Below, piece after piece: positions 1-13,798 of a stretch of 64,000 bases of DNA (its first letter is position 1; each line of letters opens with the position of its first letter). The notes under the pieces were generated by a model. That model was not told the DNA's origin and searched no databases. It was given only the letters and a program-made list of their open reading frames with translations. Source of the stretch: Stropharia rugosoannulata (lineage: Eukaryota > Basidiomycota > Agaricomycetes > Agaricales > Strophariaceae); assembly GCA_028532985.1 (NCBI GenBank), contig JANCIK010000004.1:3906001-3970000 (forward strand), in the 5' to 3' direction. A program made the position numbers and the translations under genes.

Positions 1-1326
1 TAGTTCTATCCATAACAACGCGATTTGATAACAGAAATTGCATTCTAATTCTCCTACTAAAGCTGACTAAATCACAGCGTGATTTGGACCAACACGCATT
101 CAATGTAACCTCTATGCAGCATTTGACACCATACTGTCCAAGCTTACCAATAATGAAGAAGATGTTTAATTATCCTGCTCCCAATCGTGTTTCACTACTG
201 AGAAGACACATAGATATCGCAGTCATGGCTATTCTCTCTTCCTTTGTTCGTTTCCGCTTTTCCTTAAACATGCTGCATATCAATCCGCCAGGACATTGCC
301 ATCAAAGTCGATACTACAGTGGACGTACAAGCAAAATTCAACTCAGAAAATGGCGGTCTCGTCGAGTTTACCGCAATGCAGGAATCAAGCTGTACAGATA
401 CAAAATCCCCCAAGATCACGCCTGCACAGAAGTATTCTGTGATTTCTTGCCACATCTCCTTCGACACTGCAGTACCAGTACAACAATGATCTCTTTTGTG
501 CAGTCACATGTTAAATGCATCCCTTCTGATCATTTTGCTCAGGGCACGCTCAAAGGTGTTCGACACTATCTATTTTGCAGAAAGGATGGTCGTATGCCAG
601 ACGATGAAGTCGAATTCGATGATATCTGTCCCAAACACACTAGAGACAGTATATAATATTTATACGCCCAGTATGTAACCAAAGAAATGGTATAAACTTC
701 TGCAGTGCCCAGTAGCATCCCTCCCATTTTGAACCGCAACTCGCAAATCCTCTATTACCCGTCCGCCACTCGGCTCCCAGTACCAACTCACATCCGTGCA
801 GAGTCACGTATGGCGTCTGTCCCGCTGTAATTGGCGATATTCATCCGTCCTATCAGGATGTTCACGAATCCGTTCAAGAATATTTAAATCGAAGCAGAAA
901 ATGGGACTGAATTGCCAGATGATGAGAAAATCTACTCCGTCGTCACATAGTTGCCGACTCGGAACAATGGAGTTTCAAACGGCATTACGGCGTCCGTGTG
1001 AACAATACGTCATTAAACAAAGTCGCGTCTCGTGTCTCATCTCGCCTACCTCACTTGTGGTCACATTTATCCTACTGTTACGTAGATATGTCTCCAATCC
1101 GTCAACATCGTAGCAAAAATGATCCGGGGTACGAGACCAGATTGCAAAATGCCCTCGAAGACCTTCACACACGGGCTTGCTCTATTATTGTATCGGAAGC
1201 ATCTCGAAAGCATAACGTGGGTCCCTACTAAAGTTAATATAACTTGTTGTATATATTTTTGCGAACATATTGAACTGAAGCTTTGGACATGATGATTGAT
1301 GTTAAGCAACCAATCACCAGATTTCT
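1..1326. other. No gene supported; one orphan coding-like frame
   Basis: I see no complete gene here. Positions 292-489 (+) hold 65 open codons that start after a CAG acceptor-like site and have no ATG. The translation looks protein-like (begins DIAIKVDTTVDVQAKF, contains SENGGLVEFTAM) but I do not recognise it. The frames after about 500 are broken by stops. This may be a single exon of a decayed gene. The longer open frame over 84-656 overlaps it in another phase and has no recognisable motif. Confidence 0.3.
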
Positions 1327-1689
1327 AGAACAACACTTGGAGATAGGATTCATGGAAAGCATTCAAGTATCAAGGATGCCTACAGCTGCCGCCGTCTTCT
1401 AACAGATATGCAAGAGCGTGTCTTGACTGATTAGATGGACACTTTAGCCACGCAAGGCATGCCCCTAGATCAGCAATCACTCCGCACACATGCGTATGAA
1501 ATATCTGGCACAATGTCTGGACAAAGTTGTGTCTTTCGGTTTATAGCCCGGCATCATGAGTTCACCTCTGCTCGAGCATGCGGTCTGGGTCCGGCTCGTG
1601 GCAATAGGCCAAACGGTGAGAATCCTGTTGGAATTTTGGGACTTTCGTACTTACTTGAAGCTATTACGCATTTAGGTACTTACATTTGA
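1327..1689 (+). pseudogene. Decayed DDE transposase N-terminus (HTH/CENP-B-like DNA-binding region)
   Basis: A reading frame from 1327 matches the DNA-binding N-terminus of the DDE-superfamily transposases common in Agaricomycetes. A Psq-type helix-turn-helix end (TTLGDRIHGKHSS) is followed by a linker (LLTDMQERVLTD) and a CENP-B-like segment (PLDQQSLRTHAYEISG, then FIARHHEF and ACGLGPARG). The frame is cut by TAG at 1432-1434, exactly where the family has Trp, so a TGG-to-TAG change is the simplest reading. It ends at TGA 1687-1689, and no DDE catalytic core can be found downstream. Only the 5' part of the element survives. Family assignment is by motif memory; the exact superfamily (pogo/Tc1-like) is inferred. 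Confidence 0.6.
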
Positions 1690-4600
1690 CTTACATAACA
1701 TTACCTATATCTGTATGTATCTCGTAACGTACCCCCCATCTGTTTGTCCCTCGAGCTCACTTAGACAAACGAAATTCATCCTCTTTTCTGCACTCCATCG
1801 CTTACTTCAACAAATCCCTGCAGTCGTTCCCTGGCATCTCGAGGCGGCCGTCATTTCATCGTTCAAGCCCTCAGCGCTCAGCCATGGAAGAGAAGTTGGG
1901 CGCGTACTCAGTATGCTCATAGATGTGGATGCCCTGGTTCTGTCAAACGGTAAGGCATCGTCACTGTAGCGCCGGACGCGCTGTTTGCTTGTGCGAATCG
2001 GCGCTTCCAAGCGTCCCCAGCCAGATGAACTCCATTGTCAATGCAGTCATTGTCATCTTCTGTGCATCCGGCGTCTGCCCGAGTTCATTGTCTCCTCAGC
2101 TCGTGTGGAGGCGCTGAATAGTATCCGTATATCTACGGAGCGTAACCTTGGAGGATCCAAGGTTAGATTAAGCCCTGGCCCCTAAACAATGCGGTGGATA
2201 GACGCACCTCACAGAGTCACCAACACTTGCCCTCGCTACACTCAAATGCTCATCTCAAATGTTCGTATATCAGCCATTTTTATAACCACCGCGTATGTTA
2301 TTGCATGGATTGGGAAGAAAAAAGAACGGGGAATGAGGCGGACGATGGTCATGAGTGTGACGGAGCAACTTACGCGTCGCGGCAACCCCCGGACCGGATC
2401 AACGGAACGGGGCTCCGTGTATTGCGCTCCAGCTGGCACGTATTGCATCCCCTCACGAGTCACCATTGCCTCTGAGAGTCTGTACACTGCGTTTTACTAT
2501 CATAGTAATCAGGGTGAGCTATCTCGTACTCATTTTTAAGAACACATATCCAACACTGAATAACATTTAACTAACCCCCTCTACCACTGTGCAGTAACGT
2601 AAGAACTAAGCCCTCAAAGTTGCTTAACAGCACAGCACTTACGAGGCTTTCGGAGAAATCCAGGCACGGAATAATACCTAGCGCCAAGCTAACATATGTA
2701 TCCTATGTATACGCAGGTATCTGCAGGTATACGCATGTATACGCGCAGCGGTTGCAACGCACATGCCAAGATCCATTCAACGCCCATTTACGACGGATCA
2801 AATTTTCAAAGCACGACTCCCCGCGCAGACGCTTATCATGTACATACGCCGCCTATGTAGAGATCTAGGTCGTCGAATGACAGGGCCTGTTGGCAGCCGA
2901 AACCATGCAACAGGGGCCCAGGACCTTCTTCTCCCTCGCCACAGCCGTTATTCGGGTCGGCGAATAAGGAGTCCGTGCGCGTACGCCAGTGTGTCAGCAG
3001 ATGGTGGGGCCTCGATGACGGCCGCGCAGTCGAGGCCCACTTCCTTATGCATACTAGCTGCATTTGAAGACATAGTGGAGAAAGGCTGCCTTTGTTTTTT
3101 GTTTAATCGGAGCTCTGTCAACATTGTCTAGACTCTAGACCGTGAATTACATAATGCGCTGTTTTCGCGCCTGTGGCAGATCACTAACCATCTTAATTAA
3201 CATCCAGCCCCTTAGAGTTCGCAGATCTGCATTTATATATGTACGCTACGGGTTGCTATACATCGATACTACATAGCAATGCTTTGAAGTTTGAAGCCTG
3301 GCTAACAGCCAAGTATTCCTGTTTTAGTCTAAAGTATACACATAACTAGATTGGCACTGATACGACGTATCCCATTTTGGAATCATGGGCGTCGAGATAC
3401 CCCTGGACCCTCGCTGCTACACCTTGGCAAATCTTCGGTTGCGCGCGTTCCGCGTTAAATAAGCACAAGAGTGCTTATCCTTATCTCCGCTCAGACCAAG
3501 TGAGGCGTTGGGTACAAGTGGGTACACTGAGTCGACGGATAGTTCCGAAGAATATGCATTTGAGAACTATGATGATTGTTCGTAATTCTCTTGTATATAA
3601 AAAGTATATTTCATAGTTCCCCAGTATATTCCAGTGATGTATCAAACAAGTGCCTTCTATCAGAACCAGAAAAAGAGCTGAAAGGCCATCAGAAAAGATT
3701 TCATTGACCTCCATTATTTTCACAGTATAAAAATATGCCTATTGGTAATATTGACAGCAAGACTGCACTGGTTGATACTTATCCTTGCTGACGAGACTCG
3801 GGCACCTTATGTCTCTGCAAGAAAATTGCAATACACTTAGTAAGAACGCAACTCTAATTTAGATGAGGTAGAACTTGAAGCGAGGTGAAACGGAAAAAAA
3901 TGAAAATGCTGTGCAGCGAACAGGGTCAGATCGTTCGGTCGTCTAAACTGTGCAGAAACCTGTACGCTCTTCTGTGACACCGCCCGGTGGATTGGCGAAG
4001 GATTCTCTTACAAAAAACTTGAGCGGACTCGCATCGCAGAGCGCTATGTTTGGACAACAATACATAACTGAAGGAAAGTGAAAGCTTGAGGGCAGAGATC
4101 GGGTGATCCTAAAATTGCCACGTTGGTCGTACTTCTGATCCGGGGGTGCGGTGTCACGACGAGAACAAAGTGCTTCTTTTTCGGGAAGCGAGCAGGCCTG
4201 CCAGTTCCAGTGACAGAGATAGCTGGCTGACATGGACATGTTGTTGATGATATGCTGATCTGGAGAATGTTCCTCTCTGCATGGCCAGTGACATTGCCTG
4301 ATATACCGAGGGCACGCACAGAGGACATCTCCTGTCCAGTGTCCGATGTCCCTCTCCCAATGCATACTGCACTTCATACTGAAATGGTGAGAACCACGAG
4401 CGTGCATGTGCAGCTACTGAATTCTGTGAGATAGTATTGCGTACGGATACGTAGAGCGTGCGTGTAGGGCTGCTAGGCTGGCTGTATCAAACGATTCAGT
4501 GATCCTGACGAAGACTCACAAAGAGTCAGTGGGCGAGAATGGCCAGGACAGGCAGCTTCGAAGTGATCCCAAGTCCCGCATCTCCTTCGCTGGCTGATAC

Positions 4601-7600
4601 GTCGCATACCCCATGGGCCATGTGCTCGAAGCTGATGATCGCTGTCCAACTCTGTCACTCCCTTCCTCAACCCTGTTTCCCACGGAGAGATCCTAACTCC
4701 TGCGCAATCTGGTTTTTGGAAATCCCGCACGTCCCACATACCCGGCACATCTTGATGCCACTACATAGTACTGCCAAATGCCTCTCGCCAGAGCTTATGT
4801 ATGTTGGCGATACGGATCGCCAGCTCGTGGGTAAGTAAGTAATCCTGCTTACCTACGAAGATCTCTTATTTTATGGTTTGGGTTCGTCCGTGATGTGATG
4901 TGATTTGATCTCGTGTTGGACATATCTCAGTCATGTCAGAATTCAAATGTACATATGTCGGCTCGTAGACGGTTCCGATGCCACAACCCGCCGTACCGCT
5001 TGCCAACATACGAATCGCGCGGAGTATTCATGCTGGCATGCACAGAACAACATTCATAACGAAGAAAGGAGACCAACAGTTAGGCCACTGTGGAGCGCGT
5101 TGCGCGACGCTGTAAACTAGAACAGGACGATTATAGAAGAAATGACAGGCCGACAGGCCAGTCGTCTGTTCAAGGTATCCGGCAAACAGCTAAAGAAGGC
5201 TTCAACGGAAGACCATCAACAGACCCGCCTCCAGGCTTCGTGAGACAAAATTACTTACTCTACATACATAATTACCTACCCTCTTACGCGAATAATGATG
5301 TTGGATCAATATAAAATGGGGATGGGAACCGCGCAACCTTATGCGGCGGGCTCTGCTTTGGTGGCGGGAGGCTGGCTGGTTTGTCTTGGTATGGCAGTGG
5401 CTTTACCATAGTGCATAACGACGCGTCAATTGTAGTGTGCGAGAACGCGATGGGGTGGCAGCAGCGCAGACTAACAGCGGGGGTCCGCACTGTGCTGCGA
5501 CCATTGCTCATATACGAAGCACCGCGGCTCGGAACAGGGTGGAAATACAGCGGCCACACGGCTATTCATAGCGCGTATAATAAGCGTGAAGATATTGAGA
5601 AGAGAAACCCGTGTGTACAAAGTACTCACCGGCCTGCCACATTGTATAGAATGCTGATACGCGTACGGAAATAAGTAATCATACAATCGAATCGCGGAAC
5701 AGGATGATTGCAGACGGGACATAAAAATAAGAACACAGGATCAGCGACATCAGCACAGGAAATCGTAGGATGCCCACCGTGGTCCTGGTTCATCACCGCT
5801 TTTTTCAATGCTTGTTCCAGCCACCTCGCATCTGATTTGTGGCGACAGCGGCAGTACGAGTGACGAGTGGCAGTGGCAGACAGAAATGACAAATCGTCAG
5901 AAGAGGGAGTAGGCTGGAATATGTATGTGCTAGGGTTTAGCAATGCATTTGAGTAAGGATAGACCAGGAATAGAATAGAGTTGCATTACAGAGATGCAGA
6001 CTCGATAGCGGGGCAGGACCCCAGTGCCCACGGCGCACGGATCCGGACCTGTAGAAGATTATAGATTAATGAAAAGATGGGGAAGATGTCGCCTTGAGCA
6101 AATGATTCCATGTGTAGATGTGCGTATGGGAAGACAACACCCGACGTTCCAGCCCCAACTTGCCCCCAGCGCGACGCGGATGGTAGTGTGCCTGACAGAC
6201 GCGCAGCCCTCGGGACGAGCTTACTCCTTGCTTCGCCTCGTTTATGTGTGTCCCAGCGGCTCCGTAATCACTGCAATAGCACATGAACTGTAAAAAGAAG
6301 GCCACCCCCAATTACGAAGAAGAGCACATGAAGCTGCAAGGTACTGGCCTTGTTCTTCCTGTGGGTACCGCGAGCGCGTCCATTGTTTAAGTTTGGCGTG
6401 TGGGAGCGCGAGCCTCTGGTCAGCGCGTGACGTCGGGGGTCAGGTTAAACGTGGGTTTCCTTGCCCTGTTCAATGTGACTTGCTCGTGCTCGAGACAGAA
6501 CTAACCAGTTAGACCGCAGGTTCAGGTTCTGCGCTCGCGGTTGCTACAGGCATTATTGGATATCTGGAAAGGACCCATACACGACAACCAGACTTGGTGA
6601 AGCTGCGCAGTGTACTCGAGTACGTGATGCGGTGTGCAGCCAATGACTGATATCGATATAGATAGATCGCACTGTGGCACTTTTATAACATAATCAGTTG
6701 AGTGCTCATTGTATTCTACTCTTGACATATCAAAGGTTGTTATATAATCTACACGGTTCTCTGTCAGCTTAACCAGTATAAATATTGGGTTATCTCAGAC
6801 CTGAAACTGAATTGATAGGACTGCTGGACGCCCACGGTCGTCGTTTATCCTGTTTTTTTTTATATGTATCATACTACATATATACGCCCATTACGATAGA
6901 GGTATCAATATAAATGCTACATCCAATGATACTTTCTGTATTGGCGGCGCCACAAGCACCTATCATCACTTGCATACATGTTTTCGCGAGTCGTTCCGAG
7001 ACTCGGTGAAGTGCGGCTCCGACGTCCCTGGTATTTGCTGTCCGTATCATTGCAACTATGCTCGCATCCTACATAAGTGAATGATAGGATAATGGATAAC
7101 GCCCACGGAAAGGGTCGTGATCGAATGAGTATCCGCCGGCGCCGGCTGCATGAGTGCCCAGGCACCGGCAGTACGAGGTAGTGTATGTATGTACATGGGC
7201 GGAATCAATCTCTATCATGTTCAACTACTTTGCCGATGAATGGTGCAGACAACGGCTCGCACTATCATTTCTCATGGTCACCCACCAGCGCTGGCAGCTG
7301 ACATTTGGCAGTCAAACCGCGGTTGAGAATTTGCATTAGGAGAAAGTTCCACAGCTGTCTCTAGAGTCCAACTCTATAGCTAGTGTCCGATATCGAGTGA
7401 ATAACTACTGAGCTCGAACAAAAACGAAATGGCATCTCGATAACGCCTAACGTCTTGAACGCCACCCGGAGCCGGCTACGCATGCCGAGCTAAGCCGAGG
7501 CGGCATCAAAGTGTCAAGTCTCCCTCCCCGCTAATTCTTGCTACATTGTAGAATTTCGGCATACTATGTGCATAAATCAATACTCAAGAGTAGATTCTGC

Positions 7601-10600
7601 GGGTTAAAGTAGCACTGTTCCCGTAGCCTTCGAATTTGATTGTGTAATGGGTACGTACTTAGTATATACTTGCCCAATCCCGTCGGTCCGGCTCGAGGAG
7701 GACGGCCGTCAGACTGGGAAATGGTGGTTCCTGAATCCTCAGATCAGAGCAAACGTTGTCGTACATGCACTGCTAACGGTATGTTTACAGTATACACCGC
7801 AAGAAAATACATAAGTGGAATAACGGGGAAACGCGAACAAAGGGGATCAGGATAGATGTGATGGGCACGTACACTCTGAATCCTCCAGTCTTTCAGAGGG
7901 GGGGGGAGGCCAATTTAGATAATGCATGTGAGTTAAAGTAACTGCAAACCAAAGTAATCAAAGCAACTATATACGACACAACGAGTCCAACTACTCAGTC
8001 GGCCGATGCACCGAGTGCGAGACACTATGAAAATCAGCGGAGCATTACTCGCCAGCGCTCTGGCGTGTGCGAGAACATGTACTTTGATGAGCACAGTGTG
8101 TCGCACTCTGCGTGTCGTATCGCGGGGGTATGGGGGTACGGGGATCGGGTAGGGGGTTGAGTGTCTACGTGGTAGGGAATATGTATCAGGTCTTTAGAGA
8201 CAAGAATATATGTATGCATCTCAAGGGTAAGGTATACGTGAATATCGGTGATAGGGGACTTGTATACGAGTCGATGATATGGGATTTGAATGTGGAGGGG
8301 GGAAAAGGTGGATGATGGTAGTCTGATTCTTGGAGACAACGTACCAATAACTTGTATTTATACATATGTTCGAGTCGGGCGGCCCGAGCGGTAGGCGGTG
8401 GTCCAAGCGGGGACTTAGTACTATTACTTATGTAGGAGTTCGGGATACTTGGGAGCCTATGAGATGGAAGTCCCCCGCATCATCATCTCTGACGCTGCAC
8501 ATGAGCATTTGCTCGTCATATTCTCAAATCTAGGCCTAAAAAGAATGGAAGCATAGTCGTCGGGCTAGAATCTGATATGTAAAATATGTTTTTAGATTAG
8601 GGTATAAGGTGTTTTGTGTTGGTGTATCTTATATAGTGATGGTGTAGGTTGATCTTCGTATGCAGTAGTACACCGACGTACAAACGCACACTTTTCATGA
8701 TAAGGAGCGAAGCGGCTTACCGTACGGCTGACCCACTGGTACACATATGTCATGTTCAAACAAGACCTCGTACCGCCTGACCCTCCCTAAGCTGGCGCGG
8801 ATAAGGCTAGCATCATGTTCACCTGTTCCACTGCTACAAATGCGTATTGCTTTCGAGACTGGGCATGAGAAAATAATTTAGGGCTACTACTCAGCTCGAC
8901 GCAAGAGCGCGGAAGAGGGGAACGTGGCGTGAACTAGCGCATCGGTCGGTACAGATGCGCTTTGTAGTTGAGGCTGGTTGTGAGGAGGGCACATTCAGTG
9001 AGGAAGTGTGGGCAGAGGAACTTTGGCAGTGCTGAAAGGTAAGGAAGGTTCCACTACTGGGTCAGAATGCTTCCTTTTTTGAATGCTACAACACGTACAA
9101 ATACTGGAGTTTGGGTATATGCCGGAGGCTCGGCACAAGCTGCCGTTGTCAGGCCGGTATTTATTTGTAGGTATGTGCTTGCGTCTGCAAGGGCCTGACC
9201 AGTGACAAGGTTTGCTGCAGAATAAATCGTTTGTGGGGGTTACTCACGCTCGACGCTTGGAGCGAGTTGACCACTAAATTACATCAAATAAATTAAGTTA
9301 TCTACATTTACGTAGTGTCTATAACTATATCTTTCTTTCTACCATTTTTTCACAGTTGATGTGTAGTGAACTAAATATATGAAGTGTGTTTTTGGATGTT
9401 GCCCGTTACATGTACTCTATAGTAATCATAGAATTGAATAGAAATCTAAACAAGCTCACGTTTTAAGAGCGAAGCCTTGCTTCGTCATCTTGCAAAGTTT
9501 TGTTGTGTAACAACTACATTGAAACTAAATTTGCTCGCCAGAGTGTGTCTAATTGAGCGGCCAGGAGTGGACTTGGTCACATTTTTCTTTCGCTTCAATG
9601 AGTTGACCTTGAGTGGAGCTTGAGCTTGAGATCTGGAGTTGAGCTTGGTCGATTTAAATTTCGTTCTTCGGATACGTTGAGAAGGGAGTGTCGTTGGTTT
9701 GCACGCAGACGTCGTCGTCTCACTCCCCGCCCGGATCTCCTTGTCAGATAACCCCGACACCTGCTGCACGCTTGTTGCATTAGATATTAGCGGTATGCAT
9801 GCGTGACGGGGAACAGTCTAAGAAGGACAGACGGGCGGGCGATGGGTCTGCGGTCGTACGTGTTGCGCAAAGATGAGGATATGATTTGTGGTTCTGCACC
9901 TGGCCTAAAGAAACCGATCGGATAAGTTTTTTTTTGTCGAAGCAGAATTGTCTGTCGAGTATCGTTGACCTGGGTGATCGAGGCAGTCTGATTGCCATCG
10001 ACGTCTGTATGATTTAGCTGGAGGTATTCGTGATATCGCCTGATACACTGAGAGGAATGACAGAGTCTGTAACTCTAAGCATGTACGGCTTCGAGGCTTA
10101 CAGCGTAAGCAGTGTATACCTGATTCCAGTGCCTGATGGTAGTATAAGACTGATTAACGTCGAGGCACGGGCGCCTATGCTCCCGCGAGGGAGTGGGTGT
10201 GCCTACATCGGGGCCGTGAGCGGAAGCGGGGGAGGGGCGGGCCAAGCGCGCGTGGGCTAAGTCCGTCGAGGCGACGGAGATGGAGGAGTGGCAGGCGGGT
10301 GCCTGTGCGCTTGCCCGAGGCGAGCGGGTTCTTGGAGGGACAGGGAGAGGTCTAGAGCGCGGAGTAGGAGGGAGGTGTTTTGGAGAAAGGCACGGAGGGC
10401 ACTGCCACCCAGGGGGATCAGGCGCAGGAGCTTGGCGGGGAGATGGTGGGAGGCGGTGATAAGTCGAGCAAGAGGCCTGTCTGGCGGGCGGCGGCCGATA
10501 AATGAAATTAGACATACGGGAGCTATAGCGGAGCTGGGATTGCACGAGTTGAAACTCCGCTGGAATCCCAGGATGAGATGGGATCAGGGATTTTTAGGGC

Positions 10601-10646
10601 AGCACAGGCACTCCCTTATATCAGACCTGGGCGACGATTTTTGGCC
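1690..10646. other. Gene-poor stretch, no gene supported
   Basis: Nearly 9 kb in which every open frame is short (mostly under 120 codons), has no recognisable motif, and could not be extended through plausible splice sites. It contains short GTATACGC-type tandem repeats around 2700-2760, a run of G near 7894, and the G-rich tract listed separately at 8124. The last few hundred bases, from about 10150, become GC-rich and probably hold the promoter and 5' UTR of the C2H2 gene. Confidence 0.5.
8124..8156 (+). repeat. Potential G-quadruplex tract
   Basis: Five G-runs of lengths 5, 5, 4, 3 and 5 are separated by loops of 3, 3, 3 and 2 bases (TAT, TAC, ATC, TA). This meets the strict four-tract G-quadruplex rule with very short loops. 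It lies in the gene-poor left part of the window and is not next to a gene I can support, so no regulatory role is claimed. Confidence 0.7.
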
Positions 10647-13600
10647 ATGGACCACGACCAGTCCCCTGATCACTGCCCCCCTGATCACTCGAACAACAAC
10701 GACATGGCCGCCCTCGTCGCCTCCGGCAACGCCCACGCCCTCCCTCAGCCCCAGCTCGCAAAGCGCTACCGGCCAGCGCCCGCAAAGACCTTCCAGTGCC
10801 GTGGCTACGGCGACTGTCGCATGGTCTTCTCCCGCAGCGAGCACCTTGCCCGCCACATCCGGTCAGTCCTCCTCCCTCCCGCCCGTACAAACCACCGCAT
10901 ATACTCACCCGAACCAGCAAGCACACCGGCGAGCGGCCCTTTTCTTGCCACTGCGGCAAGCAGTTCTCCCGCCTCGACAACCTGCGCCAGCACGCCCAGA
11001 CCGTGCATGCAGACAAGCAGGACCAGAACGAGCGCATGATGCGCGACCTCACCTCGCTACATGCGACCATGGCTGCCGCGAACAAGGTCGGTGGGTCTCG
11101 TGCACCCCGCCGCGCGCCCCCGCCCCCGCCGCTGCCTGGCCTATCGATGGGCGGGGGCCATGCGGGCGCGGTCGCGGTGCAGGGCGAGCTGGCCCCATCC
11201 GACGCGGTGGGGCTCGTCAAGCAGGAGGAGGGCGTGCACATGCCGAGGGGGTACGACACCGACGTGATGTGGAGCCATTCGCCAGGGTGGGCATCCCAGC
11301 CGAGCGAGTTGGAGATGCAGCAGCACGCGCATATCCAACACCAACAACAACATCACCACCAGCAGCGACAATCCGCGCAGCCCTCCTTCCGAGAGGCCAG
11401 TCAGGCACAGCAGCAGCAGCCGTTCCTCGCACCCAACTCGAATTTCCGCCAGCCCTACTACGACGCCCCACGCCCTAGCTCCTCCTCTTCCCGCCCACCC
11501 ACATCCTCGGGCCAGTCTCTGCCACCCCTCGCCGTCGTCGTCTCCTCCGCTGCCCTTCCATCACCCCCACTACCCTCTGGCTCAGGCTCAGGCTACGGCA
11601 CCCAGGCCTTCCCCTTCCCCACCCTCCCTCACCGTCGCCCTGGCACCGCCTCCCGCCCAGGAACAGCTCCAGGCGGCGGGGGCGGCGCCTCCGCGGCCTT
11701 CTTCAACGACGGCCCACCCGGGTCGTCCTCAGGCAAGTTCAGCACGTACAACTCCCTTCTGGGCAGCAGCAACAACAGCCTTCTACACGCTGGCTTCGGG
11801 GCAACGTCCTCGTCTGGCCGTAGCGGCTCGTCACAAGGCCTATTCGCGTACATGGCTAACTTCCACAACTCAACCTCTGCCAGCACAGGCGGCGCGCCCG
11901 CCTCGACCCACTCGGACGGCGGGTCACCCACCGGCGCGGACACGTCCCCGTTCTACTTTCAGCCGCCCGCGCTCGAGCATACCTCGACCTCACCCCCGGC
12001 TTCCAATCCACGAAAACGCGCATTCAACGGCCCCGATGGCCCGTTCGCGCACGATGCACCCGCCGGGCGCGAGGGCGGGGTGGCGCAGCAGCAGCAGCAG
12101 CTAGGTGGCGCGACGGGTGGGCTGCTTGGGTTCGGCAGCGACGGGCTCGCTGGGCTGGGGGTGGGAGGGTACGAGTACGGGACAGAGTCGAGGCCGCAGT
12201 CGCGCCGCCTCTCGGTCATGGAGCTCTGCAATGACGATGCGCAGCGCCAGCAACAGGCGAACCAGGCGACACTTGCCCTTGTGGGCCTTGGCTCGGGTGC
12301 TGGAGCGGGGTCAGGTGGTGATGCGTCGGGCGAAAGGCCGACGACGGCCACTGGCCTCGTCACTTCTGCCTCGGCACTGCATATATTCGATGGAGACAGC
12401 GACGGAAGCGAGGCTGCTGTTCACCGGTACGGCGGGGCGACGGGGTACGGGCGGACGAATAGCGTGGGGTACGATACGAACGCGAATGGAAATGGCAGTG
12501 GGAGTGGGAGTGGGAGCGGCGGTGCAAGCCCGAACGCACCTGGGAGCGTGTACGGCGATGCTGCACAAGTGCGCGGGCGCGTCGGGTCTGGGTCAGCTGC
12601 GTCTGGCTCTGGCTCTGTCTCTGGCGTCTCGTTACCTGGCGGGTACGCGAACCCTGCTGGGCTGACACCAGCCCAGGCGGTGTACGCGTCAAGTCACTCG
12701 CCAGCGCCCTCTGCCCACTCGGTGCACTCGATCTCTGCCAGTGCGAGCGCACACGGGAGCGGTGGGAGCCATTCTCCGCCTGGGTACCCAGCTACGCCTG
12801 CCTCTGCGTCGGCGTCGTTCTACGCCGCGTCGCCTGCGCTCAGTGTTCATACCCACGGACATGGACACGGGCACTACGGACACCACGGTCACGGACACCA
12901 CGGCCATCCGACACCGACACCGTCGCCACTCGCGCCCGGGATGCTGTCGTACGGCGGCGCACTCGCGGGGTCGCCTAACCCCTCCTACGCCCACGGGTCG
13001 CCCAACCCCACCTATGCACACGGTACAAGCCACTTTGGCGCGCAGCAGCAGCAGCATTTGCAACAGCTCCAGCAGCAGCAGACCGCGCACTTGCAGGAGC
13101 AGGCGGCCCATTTGCAGGAGCAGCAGAGGAGGCATCATCAGCAGGCTCAACAGCAGCAGCAGCAGCAGCAGCAAGCGCAACACCAGCAACATACTCAGCA
13201 CCAGCAACATGCTCAGCACCAGCAGCACGTGCAAAATCAGCAGCAGCAGGCGCAGTATGCAGCGTATGTGCAGCACTCGCCGTCCTTTTCAGGCACAGGC
13301 ACGCCGTCCGTCGCGTCGTACGCGAGCCCGCGCTCGCCTGCCTCCGGTACCGGATCGGGGTCGGGTTCGGATGCGTCAGGCGGGGGTGCGGGGGGCGAGC
13401 CGTTCTCTCCATACCTCCTCCAGCAACAGCAGTTTGCGGCACAGCAGCGCCACCAGCAACAAATGCAATATGCGGGCCAGCAGCAGCAGCAGCAACAGTA
13501 TGCACGGAGACATTCAGGCCCTGCCGGGTCGGGTGCGGGTGCGGGTACGAGCGCGGGCCAGCAACAGAGGGTATCGCCGGTGCAGTACCCTGGGATGCAG

Positions 13601-13798
13601 GCTGAGCTGTTCGCAGCAGCAGCGGCTCAGCAGCAGCAGCAACAGGCGCAGGCGTACGCCGCGGAGGAGATGGACGAGCGGTATGCGTATGAGCAACATG
13701 CACAACGCTATGCCTCGCACGGGCATGGGCATGGGCATGGGCAGCACGCGCCGAGTGTGTCGCCGCATGCGACGCCGACGTTTGGGATGCGCGCGTGA
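10647..13798 (+). CDS. C2H2 zinc-finger transcription factor with long poly-Gln/Ser-Gly tail
   Basis: Predicted nuclear DNA-binding regulator. Two exons, 10647-10861 and 10918-13798, joined across a 56-nt GTCAGT..CAG intron, give 1031 aa. The splice falls between the fingers and restores the linker RKHTGERPF. Finger 1 has C51, C57, H70 and H74; finger 2 has C82, C84, H97 and H102. The helices read RSEHLARH and RLDNLRQH, the pairing seen in fungal stress-type C2H2 factors (Msn2-like) that bind AGGGG-type sites, so a similar site is inferred. The remaining ~900 residues are low complexity: poly-Gln blocks (about residues 780-960), Ser/Gly/Pro tracts and a His-Gly repeat. The ATG at 10647 sits in a good context (GGCCATGG) and gives a short N-terminus before the fingers. 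The CDS is much richer in GC than its flanks. Family is certain; orthology is not. Confidence 0.93.

Noticed and set aside
84..656. 190-codon open frame
   Set aside because: No recognisable motif; a different phase of the same DNA (292-489) looks more protein-like.
10288..11478. 396-codon open frame on the plus strand overlapping the C2H2 gene
   Set aside because: It is out of phase with the zinc-finger frame and carries no motif; long shadow frames are expected in this GC-rich, repeat-rich CDS. The same holds for the antisense frames over 11.9-13.9 kb.
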